NCBI GenBank assembly: GCA_028622995.1
Contig: JAJQJQ010000002.1
Span: 10,230,001-10,294,000 of the forward strand
Length of the DNA stretch: 64,000 nucleotides
Source: Panagrolaimus kolymaensis
Taxonomy: Eukaryota > Nematoda > Chromadorea > Rhabditida > Panagrolaimidae
Direction: 5' to 3'
In this document: in pieces, positions 21,250-33,779 of the stretch
How the letters are laid out: every line of letters begins with the position of its first letter
How positions within the stretch are numbered: the stretch's first letter is position 1
The notes under the pieces: model-generated
Told to the model about the DNA's origin: nothing
The model's database searches: none
What the model saw: only the letters and a program-made list of their open reading frames with translations
Translations under genes and position numbers: made by a program

Positions 21250-21755
21250 ATTAGTTTTAAGGGAGAATTGTAAAAGAAAAAAAGCTTAATTAGAACAACC
21301 TAAAGCTGCCATATTTATATGGTTTACAGACAAATTGATAAGAGTCTATTTTGGCAATAATGATCCCAAAAATAGTTTTTTAAGATTAAAAAACAGACTT
21401 GTTTACCAATGTAATTTAGAAATTTTATTATTTATTGATAAGAAAAATGCTAATAAAAATGGTTAAAAAACAACATATTTAGAAAATGTGTTATTTTTAA
21501 AAAATTAAATTTTGTTTCTAAAAATAAAAATGATAAAGTCATAAAAGATAGTGGAGTTAAGAAAAAAGCTTGTTTACTTCATGAAGAAAAAAAAAATGAC
21601 GAATTTACCAGATGTTAATTTTTAGTAATTTAAAATGAATCAATTTCATTTATCAAAATAAAGCTTACTGATGGCTTGAGTGCAAATTTATTCGGTACTT
21701 ATAAAATAATAAAAAAGTGTTTTAATTGGGTTTGGTTGTATTGGGGTTGTTCATT
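21250..21755. other. Intergenic
   Basis: A/T-rich; the promoter side of the minus-strand precursor gene. No coding frame seen. Confidence 0.35.
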
Positions 21756-21919
21756 TTATTCCATTGAAATAAGGCCTCTTGAAAGAGCAATCATAATCGC
21801 TGGTTTCTCAGTTATGATAATTTGAGAAATGTGTTGCACGTTTTTGGCCAAATCATGTTGATACGATGTTGCCATAATTACTATGTTAGAGTTATCCCTC
21901 CACTTTGTGACAATTTAAA
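21756..21919 (-). pseudogene. Coding remnant, possibly transposase-derived
   Basis: A minus-strand frame without a start reads TKWRDNSNIVIMATSYQ and ends ALSRGLISME before a stop. The W-x-D-N-x-x-I/V motif is reminiscent of piggyBac-type DDE transposases, but the evidence is thin. No matching domain lies next to it. Confidence 0.25.
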
Positions 21920-22102
21920 AATAGTTATACAAAACTTTTTGAAGATGAAGGGCATATTTTGTGAAGAATAGATATTGTATTCAAGCAAACAAGGGTTTAA
22001 ATCACAGTTAGCGACATTTTGTTGTTTATTGAGGTTGAAAAACGAAGGAATTAACGGTTTGTTGAATGTTGAAATTGGTAAAAAAGGATAAAAAAAATGC
22101 TT

Positions 22103-22250
22103 TTATAGTTTTGGTCTTCCGGAATCCGGATCATGTTCGTGGTATAGTTTTAATTTATCAACGTGGCTCCATTTTCCGCCTTTCATTTGAACACTTTTCC
22201 CATGGACAAATACGGGGCAATGGCCCAAAATTTTAAAAAAGCTTTATTTA
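22103..22250 (-). pseudogene. FLYWCH-like zinc-finger fragment
   Basis: The minus strand reads GHCPVFVHGKSVQMKGGKW, then SHVDKLKLYHEHDPDSG, ending PKL and a stop. C-x-x-F/V-H-G-K followed by H-E-H-D-P-D resembles the second half of FLYWCH fingers (Cys then H-x-H). There is no start codon and no obvious upstream exon, so this is a fragment, perhaps of a transposon-derived gene. Confidence 0.3.
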
Positions 22251-23525
22251 AGCTGTTCCAAAGCAAAATTTGCGAAGCAATGACCAAAAATCTCTGTGAT
22301 GGTTAATTTCATAAAACAAAAAAGTAAAATAAAACCAAAATAAAAAATTCAAAAAAAAAAATAAAAAAAAAAGATAATTGATTCTTTTTTTCACTGTTAA
22401 TTTATAGGAAATAATTAAATACGACACTCGACCGCCAAGGTCATTTCTGAATGACCTTTTTATTTTCAAAACCATTGATAATTAACGTGCGCATGAAAAA
22501 AAAGCGGAAAAAGAAAAAAATTTGTGTACTAAAAAAGATCACATTTATTTTAAAAAAAAATATGAATTCATCACAGAAAAAAGTACGAAGAAAAAAAAGT
22601 TCCGCAAATGAAGAAATATGTTTATTCGATCTTCATCGATTGGTTTGAGCAAAATGTATAAAAAAGAAAAAGTATTCGGCATTTTTTTTATTTGAATTAT
22701 CTTTTCTAATAAAAGCAAAATAAAGCGATATCTTTTTTTTTCGAAGTTTTTTGATTTGATTTTTTGAATTTTTTGTTACCATTTTTGTTTGAATTTTACT
22801 TTATGAAAAATCTTGTCAAATGAAATATAGATAAAATAAAATCTTCCAATCTTTTAATTTTTGAGGATGATGGGAGAAAAAGAATCCATCGCCACTTTTG
22901 CCCCTAACAATCATCTTCATGAAGGCATTAATCAAAAACAATCAAAGAGAGCATTGAATTTAAACATTAATGGCCATAATAAATGGTAAATTTGAAGATA
23001 ATTATGATAAAGTTGCAACTATTATTATGATCAAAAGATTTTTATATATGTAAACATAATAAAGAAAGGGAAAAAATTAATGATTGCCAATTCGCATTCA
23101 AATAAACCAAGCAAAAAAACTAGTATAAAACTTTTATCGATTTTTTGTTGTTCTTTTTTTTATGCAACGTTGCATAACTTATTTTCCTATGGGAGAAAAA
23201 AACCAACCTTTGATCTCAACCCCTAATAAACAACTAAAAAAAGAGAGAGACAACAACAACTGAGGCGACTCTTTCTCACACTTTCCCTCTCTTTTTTTTT
23301 TTTTTGCCAAACCTTTTCACTCTTTTTTTGTTGCTTTCATTTTGCAAAAAAAAAAAAATGCGTTTATTGCGACATTTTTTTTATTTTAAAAAAAGTGAAA
23401 GTTTAGCGCTTTTTTTATAATCCGTGTTTTCCACTTTTTTTAAATTTTATACACTTTTTACATTTTTGATAAGAAGTTAGTTTTTTTATGAAAGTTAAAT
23501 TTCTGAGGCTAATAATAGAATTTTA
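22251..23525. other. Intergenic upstream of the ZNFX1-like gene
   Basis: Low-complexity A/T with pyrimidine tracts (23280-23340). I looked here for the missing N-terminal exons of the ZNFX1-like gene and found no coding frame. The first exon is preceded by AGAATTTTAG, usable as a trans-splice acceptor. Confidence 0.4.
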
Positions 23526-26500
23526 GGTTACAAATCGCATGAGATGGGATAAACGCTTGAAATATGGAAGTTTAGTTTGCCTTTCATCAGATGAATTTCA
23601 AAACGTTTTTCTTTTTGCTACGGTACTTGACAGAGATCCAGGAGTTTTGGCAAAAGCAAAAATAGGCCTAAAATTTGAAGAAATGTCTAAAGTAAATACT
23701 AAATGGAAATATAAAATGGTTGAATCGCCTGCTTTTTTCGAAGCTTATAAACACGTTATGATGGCTCTTCAAGTAGGTTTTTCTTCCATCTGTATTGAAA
23801 CAAAATTTTATGCAAATTTTCTAGGCTTTGGAACCCAACGAAGCCATTCCATTTTCAAACTACCTCGTCGCAGTAAATACAAATCCTCAACTTCCAGCAT
23901 ATTTACAAAATAAATTAATTGATTTTAAAAGTCTCATCAAACCTAAATATTTGCCAAGATTGCCATGGCTTAAATTATCTCCTAATCAACTTGAACAATA
24001 TTTAAAACCAAGATACTTAGGAATGGATCAAAGTCAATTCGATGCCCTTCTTTATGCTTTAACAATCGATCTTGCAATTATTCAAGGCCCTCCCGGAACT
24101 GGGAAAACTTTTATGGGTTTGCAATTAGCAAAATTATTATTTGATAATTGGGAAGCTTGGAATCCACCCGATGATGCATGTCCCATGTTAGTCGTGTGCT
24201 ATACAAATCATGCGCTGAATCAATTTCTTGAAGGCATTAGTAAATTCGTGGAAACTGGAATTATTCGAGTTGGTGGGCGTTGCAGAAATCCAGCTCTTGA
24301 ACAGTAAGATTCACTTTTTAGAATATATAGAAACAAAAGAAGTAAATTTTAGATTTATGTTATCCAAAATGAGGCAATGGAATAACCCGGTTCTTCGAGG
24401 TCAATTTTATCGGTTGCGACAACAAATTGGCCAAGTTCGAAACAAACTTGAAGAAGAATCAGCAACGTTAAAGGAGCTCGAAACCAGATTGGTGAACCCA
24501 GAATCATTATATTCAGAAATTATAAACTCCGAAAAAGCATGGTTTCGTCAAAGTCAAGAGCTTATTTGTCATGTTCTTAATTCAAAAGAGCAGTTTTTAT
24601 TTAAATGGTTAACTCAAACCCATCGAAACTCTTTAGTTCATCAAAGAGATATTCCAATAATTCGACAACTTATGGCTTGGAGAATTAATGAAATAAAAGC
24701 TAAAAATGCTTTAGCTCGAGCATATTATCAAGGCGATGTTACAGATGCATTAGGATTATTTAATAAATTTCAAACTAACCAATATCGACAATTACCCCAA
24801 AATCGATTATTAGAAGAAGCTCGACGATGGCCAACAATTAATGATGTTGATGAAGTTATGAAAATGGGTAAGTTTTAGTTGTTTAATAATTTGCATAATT
24901 GAAAACTAACAAAATATTTTATTTTTATTCAGGTTTTGAAGAACCCGTGGCCGTGGAACTTCTAATCGGAAATAATCTTGTCAATATTCGCGCAGAATAT
25001 AATCGAACTCGAGCAGGAAATGCTACAAGAGATTTTGTGAATGTCACCATTCCACAAACTCCAGAAGCAGGCGTGGAAGAAATGGAAGTTGATGTTGCTG
25101 AATATAAAGACGATGATGAAGATAATCGAATGATTGTAGATACAAATATTTTAGAAGAAGCAGGTTTTGAAACTCAAGATAAAAAGGGTAAAAATGAAGC
25201 TAAAAAAGGACAGGTTAGAGTTTCAAAAAATTTGCATATTTTTGAAACTAAATGAAAATAATTTTTAGACCTGGTTCAATCCCGATATTCTCAAGCATTT
25301 CATTACTCCCATAACTACTGCTCCAGCAATGACGGAAATAGAAGCCATGAATATTCATGACATTTGGGATTTGCCTTTACAAAGTCGATGGCGATTATAT
25401 CAATATTGGATTGGAAATGTTCGAGAAAAGGTTAAAGATAAACTTAAGGAATAAGAAGGACAATATAGTGAACAAGTTAAACAACTCACTGAACTTCGAT
25501 CTCTATCGGATGTGGATGTTCTCAAGCATGCTAAAGTAGTTGGGATGACGACTACTGGAGCAGCCAAACATCAAGGTATTCAAAATTTTATTTTTTTTGA
25601 ACCTAAAAATATTTCTCAATTTTAGGCACCCTTAGAGCTCTTAGACCCCGAATTGTTATTGTTGAAGAAGCTGCAGAAGTTTTGGAAGCTCATTTAGTTG
25701 CAAGTTTAACTCAAGCTTGCCAGCATCTTATTCTCATTGGGGATCACAAACAATTACGTCCAAATCCCGCAGTTTATGATCTTGCAAGAAGATATAATTT
25801 TGATATTTCTTTGTTTGAGAGACTCGTTGAAAATGAATACCCTCATCGAATGCTTGAAAATCAACATCGTATGGCTCCAATAATTTCTCGAACACTTATG
25901 CCACTGTTTTACCATAATCTTCAAGACGATGCATCTGTTTACGATCGAGAATCAGTAAAAGGTGTAACCAAAAATTTAATGTTCATCAACCATTCCAATG
26001 CTGAAGTGTTAGATAAGGAATTTAAATCCCATAAAAACCCATATGAAGCTAACTATGCTTTATGGCTAGCTCGATATTTCCTTCAACAAACATATTTATC
26101 TGATCAAATTACTATTCTTTGCACATATTTGGATCAACTTCTCGAAATTCGTAAAAAATCTGATTCCATTCTAGGCCATGGACATGGAATAAATATTCAA
26201 AGTGTAGATAATTATCAGGGTGAAGAAAGTGATATCATTATTTTATCTTTGGTTAGAAGTAATAATCCTGATAATAAAATTGGATTTCTAAGTGTAAGTT
26301 TTTTCGAGGAAAAAAATATATATAAAAATATGCAAAATTTTTTAGATTCCAAATCGAGTTTGTGTCGCTTTATCGAGAGCTAAAATGGGTTTGTATGTTC
26401 TTGCAAATTTGGATTTTTTGGCGGATCATTGTGATTTATGGAGTAAAATTCGAGCGAATGCCAAAGATGTTGATTCTGTTAGCAATGATTTAATTGTAAA

Positions 26501-29500
26501 ATATCAAATGCATGGAAAAGAACAAGTTTGTTTTTTTAGGCAAATTTTTAATAATTCTAAACATTTTATTTTTTCAGACAATAACCCATTATAAAGATTT
26601 TGATGAAAAATGCCGAGAAGGTGGTTGCGATCTTCCATGTAATGCCCGATTAGAATGTGGCCATACTTGTGTTAAGCCATGTCACGTTGAGGATATGGAT
26701 CACGTAAAATATAAATGTCAAAAACCTTGTCAACGAAAATGTGCTTCAGAAATATTTCAGCATCCATGTAAAAAAGATTGTTGGAAGGTTTGATTCAATA
26801 GAAAATTTAAAAAAAAAAGTATTTTAAAAATAAAATTTTTAGGAATGCGGCGATTGCAAAGTTAAAGTCTCAAAATCTCTTCCATGCGGACATCAAAAAA
26901 TTGATTTGTGTCATTTAAAGCCAGAAAACGTAACTTGTGTCGAAGCTTGCTACAAAATGTTACCATGCGGTCATCAATGTGATCTAAAATGTGGTTCAAA
27001 ATGTACAACATTTTGTAAAAAATCGGTGAAACGCCAAATTCCTGGTTGCAATCATATAATTGAAATTCAATGCAGCGCTAATGTTAATAATGTTAAATGT
27101 AATGCTGAAGTGGAAAAACAATGGCAACTTTGTAAGCATACTGCCAAAGCAAAATGTTCGGATGATGTGAATTCAATTCTTTGCAAGAAACCCTGTAATA
27201 TCCCATTAACGGATTGTGGGCATTTGTGTAAAGGAACTTGTGGGGAATGCAGAAATGGTAAAATTTAAACCTAAAATATTTGCTTTTAAAATATTTTGTT
27301 TTTAGGCAGAATCCATATTCCATGCGATGAAAATTGCAAAAAAATTCTAATTTGCGGACATGAATGCGTTGCAAAATGTTCAAAAGTTTGTCCACCATGT
27401 TTCCAACCCTGTGAAACCGCGTGTGGTCATAGTCAATGTGGAAAACTTGCGATTAATGGAGAAAAGCTTAAGAAATTGAGATCTCTCTTGGACCAACCGA
27501 AACAAGGTGGAAAAAAAGATGGTGGACGGAAATGTGGCGAACCTTGCCCACCTTGCTCGGAGCCATGCCTAAACCAATGCGAACATCGACAATGTGAACA
27601 AACTTGTGGAGAACCATGCCTTGTTAAGCCATGTTCAGAACCTTGTGGAAAGCAACTTCCATGTGATCCAAGAAAAAAAGGTCAAAAAATTGAAGGTAAA
27701 TTTTTATATTTCGTAAAAAAGGTTCAAAAAATTATGCAATTATTTCTTTTTTAAATTAAATCAAAAAATTATGCAAATTTTCATTTATTTTTAGACGACG
27801 ATTATATCCCACATTTATGCATTGGAGTTTGTGGAGACGACTGTCCAAAAATATGCAAAATTTGTAAACCCGAAAAATTTGATGAAATCATTGAAATATT
27901 TTTTGGGAGCGAAGAAGACGAAGATGCTCGATTCGTTCAACTCAAAGATTGTGGGCATATTCTTGAAGTGAATGGCCTCGATCAATGGATAGAATCATTA
28001 TTGCCTGATTCAGAAAATACCCAAGCTTCAACAGAAATAGTTAAAATTAATTGTCCGAAATGTAAGACTCCCATTTGCAAATCGAAGAGATATGTTAATT
28101 TGCTAAATCAACGAGCAACGGATATTGAAAATGTAAGGAATATAAAACCACAAAATTTATGGTTTAAGCAATTAAAATTACTTTTTTTAGATAAAATTAA
28201 TTATTCGCGGTTTAACAACAGCAGAAAAAAAGAAGGAAAAAGAAAAGTTTATTGAAGAAGTCAAAGTTTCTTTTGAAGCTTTTGATAAAACGTAAGATCT
28301 TTTTAACAATTTTTATTAACCAAAATCAAAAAAAATTGTGATTTTGTATGTATTTTTAAAAATCTGGCAAAAAGCAGTTTCTAAAATTTAGATAAAAAAA
28401 ATTGCATGTTTGCCAATAAAATTAGCTGCTTTTTCCTTTAAATAATAGAGCCAGAAAACAAAACTTTTTTCTGATTAATTTAAGATATTTGGCTGGCAGA
28501 ACTAAATATATAAGAATTTATTTAACAAAATTTTTTTTAGTGAATTTGGAAAATCTAATGAAGTTAAATGGTTGAAAAAAGTTTTATCAAATCCATTTGA
28601 AAATATTTTAACAAAAGGATGGTTTACAACTGCAAGAAATATTTTAAAGTAAGCCTTTCAACTTTCAGCCAAAAACTTATTTATAAACTTCTTTTTTAGA
28701 ATTATGGATTTACTTTCAAAATATGAAAATCGAGCCATTACAAATTTAAAACCATGGAATATTAAAATCAAAGAAATTAAAGGAATGCCAATGCTTAATT
28801 TAACTTTGAATGAACAAAAAATAAATGATTTTTGGGAATATTTAAAAAATGAATTTAATTATTTAGTTGGCCGAATTAATCCAGGAATTATTTCGGAAGC
28901 TATGGTTCAACAAATTGCATATGAAACGATGAGATTTGGATTTTTAGTTGAATTTTTTTCTTATTTGGCAAGAGCTACAAATGGATCCTATGATTTATCT
29001 TCACAAAGTATAGATATGCTAAATTCCATTTTTAATAAACTAAATGGAAATAAAGAATTTGATGATAAAATTGAAAGTAAGTTTTTTTGGATAAAAAAAA
29101 CACCAAAGTTAAAATTAGTCAGTCTACCACTTTTGAAGCAATTTCCGTAAAAATATTTATGCGCGAGATCTCAAAGATTAAAATAGTTATATTTTTGCTT
29201 TAAAAATTATAGTTAAATTAGGCAAAAAGTATGTATTTGCAAATCGAATATATTTTATTTTTTATTTTCGTTGTTAAACAACTACTATAGCTTTAGCCTT
29301 CTTGTTTTCACTTGGAGACAGTTCTAATAACTTTTTTTCTTCAGAAGCCCTCTCCCAACAACTCCCCGATTTGGCTAAATTCCATCAAGTTAGCAACTTT
29401 GGAATTTCCCCTCAAGAACGTCTCGATATTGTTAAAGCTATGGGTGGACATGTAACTCGATGGTATAAATGTCCTAATGGTTTGTTAAAATACCCTATAA

Positions 29501-29730
29501 AAATGTGGCATCCAAGAATTTGTTTTTTAGGACATCATTATGGTATTGGAGAATGTGGGGGAGCTGTCATACAATCCACATGCCCTGAATGTAAAGCCAC
29601 AATTGGTGGAGGCTCTCATAGAATACATGCAACTAATCAAGATGCCCAGGCTGAAATGCTTCAAGGAACTGGGCAAAATGCTCAACCATGGGTAAATGAA
29701 TTTGCAGTTCGTCATGGAAGGGAATGGTAA
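23526..29730 (+). CDS. znfx-1: ZNFX1-type helicase with NFX1 and RZ zinc fingers, N-truncated, one nonsense codon
   Basis: Sixteen exons join in phase: 23526-23772, 23825-24303, 24353-24867, 24933-25213, 25269-25575, 25626-26293, 26346-26525, 26578-26787, 26843-27257, 27306-27695, 27795-28132, 28191-28291, 28541-28648, 28700-29076, 29345-29479, 29531-29730. SF1 helicase motifs are complete: GPPGTGKT (I), VEEAAEV (II), GDHKQL (III), VDNYQGEESDIIILSLVR (V) and VALSRAK (VI). Tandem NFX1-type Cys/His fingers follow (CGHTCVKPCH, LPCGHQCDLKCG and others), and a C-terminal RZ-type finger (WYKCPNGHHYGIGECGG...CPECKATIGG). ZNFX1 proteins act in small-RNA inheritance and antiviral sensing. The large N-terminal region is absent, with the first Met at 23544. 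A TAA at 25452-25454 interrupts exon 5 between KDKLKE and EGQYSEQ. All splice sites are intact, suggesting recent decay or an error. Confidence 0.8.
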
Positions 29731-30524
29731 AAAAAACTTGCCAGCTTTAACAAACATTTTTATTATTTTTGTGCAAAATTAATTTTTTTACAATAATAAA
29801 CTTGAATTTAAATAAAATATTTGGCAAAAGGAACGCATAAATTATCAAATGTTTTTATTTTTTTTTAAATATGTAAATTTTTTACCATCTAAACAATCAA
29901 TTACTGAATCACTTTTTTGAGAATTTCGAATCCGCTTGGCTTTTAAGAAAAATTAAACAGTTTTACAAATTCCTTTGATTTTATATTTGTATCTTCGATG
30001 CCAGCAACGCTCAAACTTACAAAAAATAAAAGTTATTATTGTTTATTTTTTTATGTCTTCAGTGTCTTGGTTGCTCCTTCATCCTCGTCAAAGTAAATTT
30101 ACATAAAAAAGAGTTAATAGGGTTCATTTAATTTTTCTTGCTATAAAATGCAAAATAGAATTTGCAATGTATGATTTTTTATAATCAAATATTTCGTTCA
30201 ACTTTTTATTAACTTTAACAAAAGCTAAAAAAATACACAAACAAATGAAAATAAAAAAGTAAAATTAAATATTCAAAAAATAGAAAAAAAATTTATCGTT
30301 TAATTTTTACTTTGCATAAATAAATTGAAAGAAAAATAAAAAAAAATTAAAAGACCTTTTTTAAATTTTTTTCTTTGTTCAACAACCTCCCCTCCACAAA
30401 TAAAAACAAGTTTATAGCACTCAAAAATTAATGGGCCGTTAACAGAAAAAAGGAAGAAGTTTTATAATATTGGAAATGTTTGTCATCTAAAAAACATTGA
30501 GAGAAAAAAGCTATGGAAAATATA
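29731..30524. other. Intergenic
   Basis: AATAAAC about 60 nt after the helicase stop may be its poly(A) signal. Otherwise A/T-rich and without coding frames. Confidence 0.35.
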
Positions 30525-30994
30525 CAATGTCGGCCCCTGAACTGAAGTCATTTTTTCCAGTTTCGTTCAGGATTGTTCAGGATCGCTCCGGACGGGGTAT
30601 ATAGCTATTTTTTTGAAATTTATAGAAGGAGAGAAAAGGACAGTTCGATGCGTAATTTTTTGCTCTACAAATAGTATTCAAACTTTCTTTTATGAAAAAT
30701 AAAAAAATAGAGGAAGTTAATCAAAAAACTTAAAAAATTTAAGTAATTATTTTGCAACATGCGAACTTCCTTTGTCAAAAAATTAATAATTATCGGCAAT
30801 AACATCCTCTATTTTTTAATTTTTTATAAAAGAAAGTTTGAATACTATTTGTAGAGCAAAAAATTACGCATCGAACTGTCCTTTTCTTTCCTTCTATAAA
30901 TTTCAAAAAAATAGCTATATACCCCGTCCGGACCGATCTTGAACAATCCTGAACGAAACTGGAAAAAATGACTTCAGTTAAAGGGCCGACATTG
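30525..30994. mobile_element. 470-bp foldback MITE, TA target site
   Basis: Terminal inverted repeats of about 195 bp, beginning CAATGTCGGCCC and ending GGGCCGACATTG, match over almost their whole length with scattered differences. A short unique centre lies at about 30720-30800. TA flanks both ends (30523-30524 and 30995-30996). There is no coding capacity. A Tc1/mariner-class non-autonomous element, unrelated in sequence to the 170-bp MITE. Confidence 0.85.
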
Positions 30995-31072
30995 TAGATA
31001 ATTTTATTCTTCTTTTTTTTGCATCCTCTTTAAATAAAAGCAAAACAAGTTTCACTCAAAAATTAAATTTAT

Positions 31073-31936
31073 TTACAACTCCAAATAACCGCTAATATTG
31101 AAATAATAATCTAAGAAATATGCAAATTTTGGGAGATAATATCCGGGAAGAAAAGTCAAAAAAGTTAATAACAAAATTCCAAGAGATTCCATAAAATTGA
31201 GAGCTCCAACAAAAGTTAAAATCACAAAAACACCGCAAACGATTAAATAAGGATATCCAAGCCATTTTTCTTGCTTCAAACTTTTATGCTCGAAATCTCG
31301 ATTTTGATAATAACATTGCAAATATTTTTCTCGTTGAAATTTATACGTGGCTTCAATGATTGCAAAAAGTTCTATCAATTCTTCATAAACTTTTTGCCTG
31401 GATTTTCGATAACTTTTATAATATCTCGAAACCGGATATAAATCATTGGTTTCCTGAACTTCGGTAATTATCTGTAAAAAAAAATTATTAATTTAATTTT
31501 AATTCCCAAAATTTTCGAAATGAAATAAATAATAATATTTTACAAATCACAAGAAAAAAAAAGAGATTTTTTTTATTTTCTTTTCGTAATTTTTGAAATT
31601 AAAACTTACATCTTTTAATTTAATATATTCATTAACCAAAAGTTCAAACTTTTTAAATGGAATCACATTCGTGCCATTACATGCTTCCAACAATTTCGTG
31701 CTTCCCAAACTCATTAAAAACAATGGCCGAAAAGTAAGAATTAAATGAACACCGGATAAACATGCCAAAACTCGAAAAGTGTGGCTATTGTTTTTGAAAG
31801 TATTACTAAAAAAATTCACGAGTCTTCCAAATAAACTATCTTCAAGTAATAAATCTCTCCAAGAATTTCGACGATTATCATTTTTATGTCATTTACATAA
31901 TCGACGTTTAAAAAATTTATTCCATTTTACAACCAT
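31073..31936 (-). CDS. Membrane protein with a hydrophobic hairpin; one in-frame stop
   Basis: Two exons, 31610-31936 and 31073-31471, with GTAAGT donor and TTTTACAG acceptor. The product has a hydrophobic stretch near the front (VLACLSGVHLILTFRPLFLM), a charged middle (YYKSYRKSRQKVYEEL) and a long C-terminal hydrophobic hairpin (YLIVCGVFVILTFVGALNF, then LGILLLTFLTFLPGYYLP), somewhat like reticulon-homology ER-shaping proteins; that resemblance is weak. The only ATG in frame is at 31936. A TGA at 31889-31891 interrupts between RRLCK and HKNDNRR, so the model is either broken or starts differently. No homolog recognised. Confidence 0.45.
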
Positions 31937-32706
31937 TGAATTTTTTCTTTCTTCTAAAAATTTTATTAATAAAATAAAAAACGCCAAAAAAAATTTAAAT
32001 ATTTCAAATTGTTTTTGAAACGTGTCTCAAAAAGCAAAAAAGGTTTCATTTTAAACTATAAATTTTTTGAAACTAAAAAAGTTGCTAAAAGTTTTTTTGG
32101 TTTGAAATTTTTTTCCATCGATGTTTAAATTCTGAATTTCTCTTAAAACTAAACTAAACTAAAAAATCTTACTTTTGGAATAACAAAAAAACAGATAAAA
32201 ATTACATCTATTAAATAAAATTTAAATTCGATAAAATTTGAAAGTAGCTAAAAAATAACAAAGCAAAGGAAAAGAGAAAAGTCTTTCTTCCGCATCCATA
32301 AAAAGCTTTCCCTCTTGCAACTATTGATTCGTTCTTGACCAAACCAATAAACAAAATAAATGCAACATGAAGCAAGCAAGGGAATAATGTCTCCGCAGCT
32401 TCCCAAATTGGCAGTGGTCAATGTCGGAGCATAAAAAAGACTCACACAAAAGAAAAAAAATTGCGTTTCAACTAAAAAAAGACGTTCAAGGAAAAAAGAA
32501 GCTTTTTAAAATTGCTTTTCTTTTCAGAATGTATCCAAAAATAATCGAGATCAAAAAATTTATTGAAATTGTTTGCTAAAATTCAAAAACAATAATAAAA
32601 ACTTTTCTACAAATGCAACATTTTACCACCAAAAACATAAATATTTAAGTAATATTAAAAATACAAAAACAAAAAACTAAAATAAATAAATTTATTAAAA
32701 AATAAT
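31937..32706. other. Intergenic
   Basis: Mostly A/T-rich. A 65-codon minus-strand frame at 32248-32445 is richer in composition but has no recognisable features. Confidence 0.35.
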
Positions 32707-33779
32707 TTACACAACTTTGGAATATTCTTGTATGGTACTTTCCGTGAATTGAATGATATCTTTTAAAGCAAATAGTTTTTGAGTTTTAATATTATCGTAT
32801 TTATAATGTCGGCGCATTTCCATATGAATTATAAATCTTCCACGACGAATTATTTCTTCTGATTCTTTGCATAATGGGTTTTCAAGATAAAAAGTATTCC
32901 ATAAAATGCAACAAAAAATATACATAATTTCCATGGGATTTGGATTTATTTCTTTCATCAAAGGCAATAATTTATTCCAAGAATTATATATTATTTTTGC
33001 GACTCTCGCACAATCATTTGTGAAATCACTTAAATCTTCAAGTAATAATTCTTTCACATCAAAAACTTGACAATTTTGAAGCATAATTAAATTATTTGAA
33101 TTATTTTGATTTTCATTATTTAAATTTTTGGGATCCAAATTATCCAAAGTATCCACAATTCTTTCAATAATGGAATAAGTTTTCCAAAATCTTTTGAATA
33201 GCTTTGATTTTTCTGGTTCAGGTAATTCACAAAAATATGGAAAATCTTCCAACATTTTCCTTGCTTCAATATTATCTTTGTGATTCATTTGTTTATAAAT
33301 AGTCCAATTAAATTTATTAGTTGTTTGTGTTTGAGTTTGAATTTCATTTCGTTTATATAAAATGTTTCGATCAAGATTGAATTTCATATATTTACACAGT
33401 AAATTGGTTAAAAGTGGACAATCTTTTTCATATTCTTCCATAGTTGGTTGGGGGAGCTGAAAAAAGTTTAAGTTTACTAAATGCATTTATAAATTCTAAA
33501 TTTTTTAAATGTTATGAAACAAAAATAAATTGGCATTATTTTAAAACCTTAAACCTAGGAAAAAAAGAAGCCTATTTTCTTCAACAAAAAAGTTTGATTA
33601 TTTTTTTTAAAAGCAATCTTTTTCGCTTCCCAAGACTATCTCCATTGGTTACAAGCAAGCTCCTTCTCACCACCTATGTTTTTTTTTTATTATCTTTTTA
33701 CCTCTTCGTTAGTTTCAGAAATTTCTAACTCTTCATTTTCCTCATTTTCAGTAGCTTCGATCCCATTAACAATTGTCAT
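32707..33779 (-). CDS. Nuclear-receptor ligand-binding-domain-like protein without a DNA-binding domain
   Basis: Exons 33702-33779 and 32707-33456 (275 residues). A short acidic start (MTIVNGIEATENEENEEL) precedes an all-helical region. FPYFCELPEPEKSKLFKRFW resembles the helix 3-5 signature of nematode nuclear receptor LBDs (aromatic-x-L-P...D/E-K-x-x-L), and a long C-terminal helical segment ends IIQFTESTIQEYSKVV. There are no C4 zinc fingers in either exon or upstream, so it would be LBD-only. The call is tentative; a different helical domain is possible. The intron is 245 nt, long for this window. Confidence 0.4.

Noticed and set aside
25437..25478. A GT...AG segment that could splice out the nonsense codon in the ZNFX1-like exon
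   Set aside because: Only 38 nt, removes conserved codons and leads directly into TGA in the resulting frame.
32248..32445. 65-codon minus-strand frame starting MSLFYAPTL
   Set aside because: No domain, no signal peptide, no splice or poly(A) support.
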